Assembly (NCBI GenBank): GCA_002316795.1
Contig: DCEE01000013.1
Coordinates: forward strand, 2,952-19,900
Direction: 5' to 3'
Source of the DNA: Synergistaceae bacterium UBA1037
Lineage (GTDB): Bacteria > Synergistota > Synergistia > Synergistales > Synergistaceae
Length of the DNA stretch: 16,949 nt
The notes under the pieces are model-generated. The model had not been told where the DNA came from. It saw only the letters and a program-made list of their open reading frames with translations, and did not search any database. The first letter of the stretch is position 1; each line of letters begins with the position of its first letter. Positions 13,323 through 16,949 of this stretch are shown here, piece by piece. A program made the position numbers and the translations under genes.

Positions 13323-13919
13323 ATGGCAGACATTACAGCAGGACTTGTATCTGAACTTCGCGGACGTACATCAGTCGGTATGATGGACTGTAAAAAGGCG
13401 CTCGTTGAGTGCTGCGGCGATATAGATAAGGCAGTTGACTACCTTCGCGAGAAGGGGCTTGCCAAAGCGGCAAAAAAGGCTGACCGCAGTGCGGCTCAGG
13501 GTATGATCTTCAGCTACATTCACAGCAATGCCAAGCTTGGCGTGCTTGTCGAACTCAACTGTGAGACAGACTTTGTTGCCCGTACCGAAGAATTTCAGCA
13601 CCTGGGCCACGAGATAGCAATGCAGATCGCAGCGGCAAATCCGGCATACATCGTGCCGGAAGATGTGCCTCAGTGCGTAGTTGAGCACGAGACCGAAGTC
13701 ATCAAGGCTCAGGCCCGTGAAGAGGGCAAGCCCGAAAAAATGCTCGACAAGATTGCCGAAGGCCGCATCAATAAGTATTACGAAGAGAACTGTCTGATGG
13801 AACAAAAATATATTCGCGATCCGGACAGAAAGATCAAGGATCTGGTTATCGAAAATATAGCCAAAATCGGAGAAAACATTAAAGTAGGCCGTTTCTCCCG
13901 TTTCATCATCGAAGGCTAA
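13323..13919 (+). CDS. tsf: elongation factor Ts, short form
   Basis: A 198-residue nucleotide-exchange factor that regenerates EF-Tu-GTP. The N-terminal UBA-like part (ELRGRTSVGMMDCKKAL, 11-27) and the core motif TDFVAR (82-87) are clear. It is about 85 residues shorter than E. coli EF-Ts and resembles the compact Thermus/Thermotoga type with a single core subdomain. The ATG lies 2 bp after rpsB, with AAGGAGG inside the rpsB end, so translation is probably coupled. A strong terminator follows. Confidence 0.97.
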   Translation: MADITAGLVSELRGRTSVGMMDCKKALVECCGDIDKAVDYLREKGLAKAAKKADRSAAQGMIFSYIHSNAKLGVLVELNCETDFVARTEEFQHLGHEIAMQIAAANPAYIVPEDVPQCVVEHETEVIKAQAREEGKPEKMLDKIAEGRINKYYEENCLMEQKYIRDPDRKIKDLVIENIAKIGENIKVGRFSRFIIEG

Positions 13920-13930
13920 GCAATTATAAA

Positions 13931-13961
13931 AGAGCGAGGGAGAACCCCTCGCTCTTTTTTT
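13931..13961 (+). terminator. rho-independent terminator of rpsB-tsf
   Basis: AGAGCGAGGG (13931-13940) pairs perfectly with CCCTCGCTCT (13946-13955), with a 5-nt loop and a run of seven or more T immediately after. It separates tsf from pyrH. A perfect TTGACA follows at 13967-13972, but I find no -10 box at a proper distance, so the pyrH promoter remains unassigned. Confidence 0.93.
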
Positions 13962-14089
13962 AAACTTTGACAGATAATTGGAATTAATACAAAAGATATC
14001 AAATATATTAGCAGTCATTTTTCATTTTACCGGACTTTATAGCATTGAACAGAAATATTATTAAAAATTTATATAAGGAGTGTGCCCTG

Positions 14090-14806
14090 ATGGATCGTAA
14101 ATATAACCGTGTTTTGCTTAAGCTCTCTGGAGAGATTCTTGCGGGAGACGCGCATTTTGGGCTTGATTACGAGGCGATCAGGGGGATTTGCGAGGAAATA
14201 GTCGAGGTCGCGAGGGAGGGAGTCGCCATCTCCATGGTAGTGGGGGGCGGGAACATAATCCGCGGCTCGCAGACCGTAAGCGTCGAGAGGGCACAGGCCG
14301 ATTATATGGGTATGCTTGGCACTGTCATAAACGCGCTCGCGCTTCAGGATGCGCTTGAGCGCCTTGGACAGCCGACCAGGGTACAGTCAGCCATAGAAAT
14401 GAAGCAGGTAGCAGAGACAGTTATTCGCAGGAGAGCCATAAGGCACCTCGAAAAGGGAAGAATAGTCATATTCGCCGCAGGAACAGGTTCACCCTACTTT
14501 TCAACAGATACAACAGCTGCATTGAGGGCTTCGGAGATAGGAGCCGAATGTCTTATTAAGGCTACAAAAGTTGACGGGATATACGACAAGGACCCGGAAA
14601 AGTATCCTGATGCAAAGCGTCTTCCCAAACTCACATACATGGATGCTCTGAGGATGCAGCTCAAGGTAATGGATGCAGCGGCATTCTCGCTTTGCCAGGA
14701 AAACAGGATACCCATAATAGTATTCGACGTGAACAAAAAAGGCAATCTGCGTAAACTCCTTATTGAGGGACAGGAGATCGGATCTGTAGTAAGCGATCAG
14801 TCTTAG
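14090..14806 (+). CDS. pyrH: UMP kinase
   Basis: A 238-residue bacterial uridylate kinase of the amino acid kinase fold, which makes UDP from UMP in pyrimidine synthesis. Landmarks are KLSGE (11-15), VGGGNIIRG (51-59), ADYMGMLGTVINALALQDAL (70-89) and FAAGTGSPYFSTDTTAALRA (128-147), which cover phosphate, UMP and catalytic residues. Length matches the roughly 240-residue family. ATG at 14090 was chosen because AAGGAG (14075-14080) is 9 nt upstream and the protein then begins one turn before the first strand; a TTG at 14045 would add 15 residues without a binding site. It sits in the usual rpsB-tsf-pyrH-frr order, but with a terminator before it and a 203-bp gap after it. Confidence 0.97.
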   Translation: MDRKYNRVLLKLSGEILAGDAHFGLDYEAIRGICEEIVEVAREGVAISMVVGGGNIIRGSQTVSVERAQADYMGMLGTVINALALQDALERLGQPTRVQSAIEMKQVAETVIRRRAIRHLEKGRIVIFAAGTGSPYFSTDTTAALRASEIGAECLIKATKVDGIYDKDPEKYPDAKRLPKLTYMDALRMQLKVMDAAAFSLCQENRIPIIVFDVNKKGNLRKLLIEGQEIGSVVSDQS

Positions 14807-14893
14807 CGGGTATCTGATCCGGCGGCACCCAAGACTGAGCTGTCAAAAATGGTTGCTGCGCCCAATAAAATCACACATTTAAGAGAGATTTGG

Positions 14894-14953
14894 TATATAC
14901 TATTGTGCAGGTCAGATGACCTCAGCCTGGCAAGTCTCGTGCCGAAGGTTTTT
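14894..14953 (+). promoter_or_regulatory. probable promoter and structured leader before frr
   Basis: TGGTATATACT (14891-14901) resembles an extended -10 element without a good -35 box. Downstream is the palindrome AGGTCA-GA-TGACCT (14909-14922), then a hairpin joining CCTGGCA (14926-14932) with TGCC and AGG (14940-14948), followed by TTTTT (14949-14953). The last part has the look of a weak terminator or attenuator in an frr leader. The rest of the 14807-15009 gap holds nothing I can identify. Confidence 0.35.
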
Positions 14954-15009
14954 AAAACTGATCGAATGCCTGCATAAGCGGCATATTATTCTTATAAGGA
15001 GTGATCTGC

Positions 15010-15567
15010 GTGCCTCAAAATATGATCAAGGACCTAAAGACCCGCAGTGAAAAGACGCTTGAGTTTCTCAAGGGAACACTTCAGGGCATACGGACAGGAA
15101 GGGCACACCCCGCCCTTGTAGAAGACATAAGGGTCGACTACTTCGGTAATCCGACACCGATAAAAAACATGGGGACCGTGAGCGTTCCGGAAGCACGTCA
15201 GATCATGATCAACCCATGGGACAAGACAGCGATGAAAGCCATCGAAAAAGCCATACAGGCCTCTCCTTTGGGTATAAACCCTCAGAACGACGGTGAGACG
15301 ATACGCCTGAACCTGCCCGAACTTACTCAGGCCCGCCGAATAGAACTGACCAAGATAGTCAATAAATCGGCTGAAGAGGCAAGGATCGCTATCCGCAACG
15401 TCCGCAGGGATGTTATCGACTCACTTAAGAAGATGGAGAAGGAAAGCAAGATAACGGAAGACGACCTGAAGAAGTACCAGAAGGAAGCCCAGGATCAGAC
15501 AGACGCATTTATTAAAAAGGTCGATGAAATGCTGGCCGAAAAAGAAAAAGAGATAATGGAAAAATAG
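15010..15567 (+). CDS. frr: ribosome recycling factor
   Basis: A 185-residue factor that splits post-termination ribosomes together with EF-G. The length equals the family standard. IRTGRAHPALVEDIRVDYFG, TPIKNMGTVSVPEARQIMI, PWD and LPELTQARRIELTKIV occur in the expected order and cover the hinge and helical arms. I chose the GTG at 15010 because AAGGAG (14996-15001) is 8 nt upstream; GTG at 15001 overlaps that site and ATG at 15022 is too far. A perfect-stem terminator follows. Confidence 0.97.
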   Translation: MPQNMIKDLKTRSEKTLEFLKGTLQGIRTGRAHPALVEDIRVDYFGNPTPIKNMGTVSVPEARQIMINPWDKTAMKAIEKAIQASPLGINPQNDGETIRLNLPELTQARRIELTKIVNKSAEEARIAIRNVRRDVIDSLKKMEKESKITEDDLKKYQKEAQDQTDAFIKKVDEMLAEKEKEIMEK

Positions 15568-15589
15568 AAAACCGCATATTGGCATATTT

Positions 15590-15621
15590 CAGGGAGGCAT
15601 CGCTTAGGCGATGCCTCCCTG
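15590..15621 (+). terminator. strong hairpin terminator after frr
   Basis: CAGGGAGGCATCGC (15590-15603) pairs with 15608-15621 over 14 perfect base pairs around a TTAG loop. The tail TGTTATATTATT is T-rich but interrupted. It ends just 15 bp before the cca start codon, so cca needs its own transcription start. Confidence 0.85.
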
Positions 15622-15624
15622 TGT

Positions 15625-15630
15625 TATATT
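15625..15630 (+). promoter_or_regulatory. -10 element predicting a leaderless cca mRNA
   Basis: TATATT (15625-15630) lies 6 nt before the cca ATG at 15637, which places the transcription start on or next to the start codon. No Shine-Dalgarno sequence exists between the terminator hairpin and the ATG. The -35 region falls inside the hairpin and matches the consensus poorly. Confidence 0.4.
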
Positions 15631-15636
15631 ATTCAA

Positions 15637-16818
15637 ATGATGAGAGAGACGGAGTTCCTCAGGAAAGTCAGAGAGATCGGCGGAAAGGCCTATGTCGTCG
15701 GAGGCTGGGTGCGCGACAGGCTGATGGGGGCGTGTCCTCACGACAGGGACTATGTGATCTGCGGACTTGACGAAGGGACGTTTGCAGAAGCATTTCCCCG
15801 GGCAGTAAAGACCGGAAGTTCCTTCCCCGTATTTATTCTCACCATAGACGGAACCTCATGCGACGTCGCCCTTGCAAGGACTGAAAGAAAAGAAGGCAGC
15901 GGCTACAGGGGCTTTGCTGTGGAATACGGACCGGATGTGACCATAGAAGAGGACCTTTTCAGGCGTGATACCACAATAAACAGTATGGCATGGTCGCCGG
16001 AAGAGGATAAGCTGACAGACCCCTTCGGAGGGCAGGCTGACATTAAAGCCAGGTTGATAAGGGCAACTTCCTCACACTTCTGCGAAGACCCTGTAAGGGC
16101 GCTGAGGGCAGCCAGGCAGGCTGCCGAGTTTGATTTCACGATAGAGACACATACCCTTGAGAGGATGCGCCGCTGCAGGCACGAGCTTTCTAGGGAGCCG
16201 AGGGAGAGGATATTTGGTGAATTGAAGAGGGTGATGAATTCGGGAAAACCCTCGGTATTCTTTCTGATGCTTGCCAAAGCCGATATCATAGAGACGGTCA
16301 TTCCTCCGCTTGAACATATATGGGAAAGTGGATCCCCGGATGGCGGCAAGGCATTCAAAAAAGCAATGTACATTTTGGACAAAACTGCAGGGGCAAGCGA
16401 AAGAGCTGAAATAAGGTTTGCCTCTCTTGCCAGGTCAGTCTCATCCTTCCTGCCGGAGAAGTCTGCCGTCTGCGTTTTGGAAGAGATCAACAGGACTGTA
16501 AGGCTGCCGGTCCTGTGGAGCAGATGCTCTGAATTCGCCGTAATGCATCTGCCCGATCCCTCAAAGGGAAAAGACCCCGCCGTTACCGTGGACACTCTTG
16601 CCGTTCTCCAAAATCACCCCATAGGAATAGACGGATGTGCCGCCATAACAAAAGCCGAGGGCACCATTGACTCTTATCCCTTCCTCGCGAACAGCGAGTT
16701 ATATCTTGAAACGATGAAGAAGGCCCGTGCCGAACTCCCGTTGGCCATAGAGGGAAAGGCCAGGGCAGAATGGATAAGGGAACGGCAAATCGAGGCAGTC
16801 TCAAAGTTACTATTGTGA
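15637..16818 (+). CDS. cca: CCA-adding tRNA nucleotidyltransferase, E. coli type, HD motif absent
   Basis: A 393-residue class II nucleotidyltransferase that builds or repairs the 3' CCA of tRNA. GGWVRD (22-27), the metal-binding Asp36 and Asp38 in HDRDYVI, SSFPVF, and ALARTERKEGSGYRGF correspond closely to the E. coli Cca blocks, followed by RRDTTINSMAW and EDPVRALRAARQAAEF. Where E. coli has the HD phosphohydrolase motif (RFATLCHDLGKG), this protein reads RFASLARSVSSF, so 2',3'-cyclic phosphodiesterase activity is probably lost. The three tRNA genes in this window already encode CCA, which favours a repair role. No in-frame upstream start exists after the frr terminator, and no ribosome binding site is seen. 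A poly(A) polymerase role is possible but less likely given the E. coli Cca-like motifs. Confidence 0.93.
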   Translation: MMRETEFLRKVREIGGKAYVVGGWVRDRLMGACPHDRDYVICGLDEGTFAEAFPRAVKTGSSFPVFILTIDGTSCDVALARTERKEGSGYRGFAVEYGPDVTIEEDLFRRDTTINSMAWSPEEDKLTDPFGGQADIKARLIRATSSHFCEDPVRALRAARQAAEFDFTIETHTLERMRRCRHELSREPRERIFGELKRVMNSGKPSVFFLMLAKADIIETVIPPLEHIWESGSPDGGKAFKKAMYILDKTAGASERAEIRFASLARSVSSFLPEKSAVCVLEEINRTVRLPVLWSRCSEFAVMHLPDPSKGKDPAVTVDTLAVLQNHPIGIDGCAAITKAEGTIDSYPFLANSELYLETMKKARAELPLAIEGKARAEWIRERQIEAVSKLLL

Positions 16819-16872
16819 AACTGCGACAAATACGGTCGCGTGAAACTGTAGTGAAGCAATGGTGAAGCAGTT
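16815..16872 (+). repeat. direct repeats and small hairpin after cca
   Basis: Three 11-bp tandem units start at 16840, 16851 and 16862 (GTGAAACTGTA, GTGAAGCAATG, GTGAAGCAGTT). An extra copy of GTGAAACTG overlaps the cca stop codon (16815-16823), exactly 25 bp before the first unit. Between them is a hairpin, GCGAC (16823-16827) with GTCGC (16835-16839). The function is unknown. The hairpin has no T-run, so it is not a normal terminator. Confidence 0.6.
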
Positions 16873-16880
16873 GTTGGGTC

Positions 16881-16949
16881 GGGGAATTTGCGGTGTTGCC
16901 ACCGCGGAGAATTTGCAGCGTCTGCGCTGCGGAGAATTTGCTCGCTTCG
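16881..16949. repeat. 25-bp-period array of covarying hairpins joined by a constant linker (cut by the window edge)
   Basis: Linkers GGGGAATTT (16881), GGAGAATTT (16906) and GGAGAATTT (16931) are spaced exactly 25 bp apart. Each is followed by a 16-nt hairpin. The first is GCGGTG-TTGC-CACCGC (16890-16905) and the second GCAGCG-TCTG-CGCTGC (16915-16930). The third begins GCTCGC-TTCG (16940-16949) and is cut by the end of the window. The four inner base pairs of each stem differ while pairing is perfect, and the outer GC/GC pairs are constant. A period of 25 shifts the reading frame in every unit, so it is unlikely to be coding. Confidence 0.8.

Noticed and set aside
13962..14000. pyrH promoter at the perfect TTGACA (13967-13972)
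   Set aside because: No acceptable -10 hexamer occurs 15-19 bp downstream, so the -35 match alone is not enough.
13371..14018. 215-residue minus-strand ORF
   Set aside because: It is antisense to tsf and runs through its terminator; no ribosome binding site or recognisable protein.
15903..16595. 230-residue minus-strand ORF
   Set aside because: It is antisense to the conserved part of cca and has no recognisable features.
16881..16949. Reading the end array as a CRISPR array
   Set aside because: The period is only 25 bp, the variable segments are 12-nt self-complementary palindromes and not random spacers, and no cas gene is visible.
16806..16949. Coding sequence through the hairpin array on either strand
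   Set aside because: The 25-bp period changes the frame in each unit, no ribosome binding site or credible start is present, and the hairpin symmetry is better explained by nucleic-acid structure.
1..16949. Insertion sequences or prophage
   Set aside because: No transposase, integrase or phage gene and no terminal inverted repeats with target duplication were found.

Overview
The window looks like a chromosomal segment from an anaerobic, amino-acid-fermenting bacterium, most likely of the Synergistota. This is an inference from gene content (a TRAP transporter next to proline-racemase-like and amino-acid dehydratase genes, a short EF-Ts, tRNA genes with encoded CCA) and from the moderate base composition. 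It is not based on any database match.

Region 1 (1-1060): a lone type IV pilin-like protein with a BspA-type leucine-rich C-terminus. It sits behind a structured leader and is followed by a terminator.

Region 2 (1082-9923): a catabolic island. A GntR/FadR-type repressor (minus strand) diverges from a seven-gene plus-strand operon: proline-racemase-family enzyme 1, TRAP binding protein, TRAP small and large permeases, an ornithine-cyclodeaminase/mu-crystallin-family enzyme, proline-racemase-family enzyme 2, and a one-chain iron-sulfur L-serine dehydratase-like enzyme. The order suggests uptake of an amino or imino acid, epimerisation, NAD(P)-linked ring or imine chemistry, and deamination to a keto acid. 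The substrate is not evident. Several inverted repeats surround the promoter, a hairpin separates the binding-protein gene from the permeases, and a 12-bp interrupted stem buries the ribosome binding site of the cyclodeaminase-like gene.

Region 3 (9959-12278): an RNA and tRNA-modification cluster. On the minus strand are tadA and two tRNA-Ser genes (GGA, CGA) with their own perfect-consensus promoter. On the plus strand are tRNA-Arg(CCG), the SRP RNA, an unrecognised 157-residue protein and a short QueG-like double-[4Fe-4S] protein.

Region 4 (12349-15621): the conserved translation block rpsB-tsf (terminator), pyrH, frr (strong terminator).

Region 5 (15625-16949): an E. coli-type CCA-adding enzyme without its HD motif, apparently on a leaderless mRNA. 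It is followed by 11-bp direct repeats and then an array with exact 25-bp period. In the array a nearly constant 9-nt linker (GGAGAATTT) alternates with small hairpins whose stem sequences differ but stay fully paired. The array runs off the window edge and is the most unusual structure here.

No insertion sequence, phage gene, CRISPR-cas gene or origin is visible. The longest gene-free stretch between genes is about 258 bases (1778-2035).
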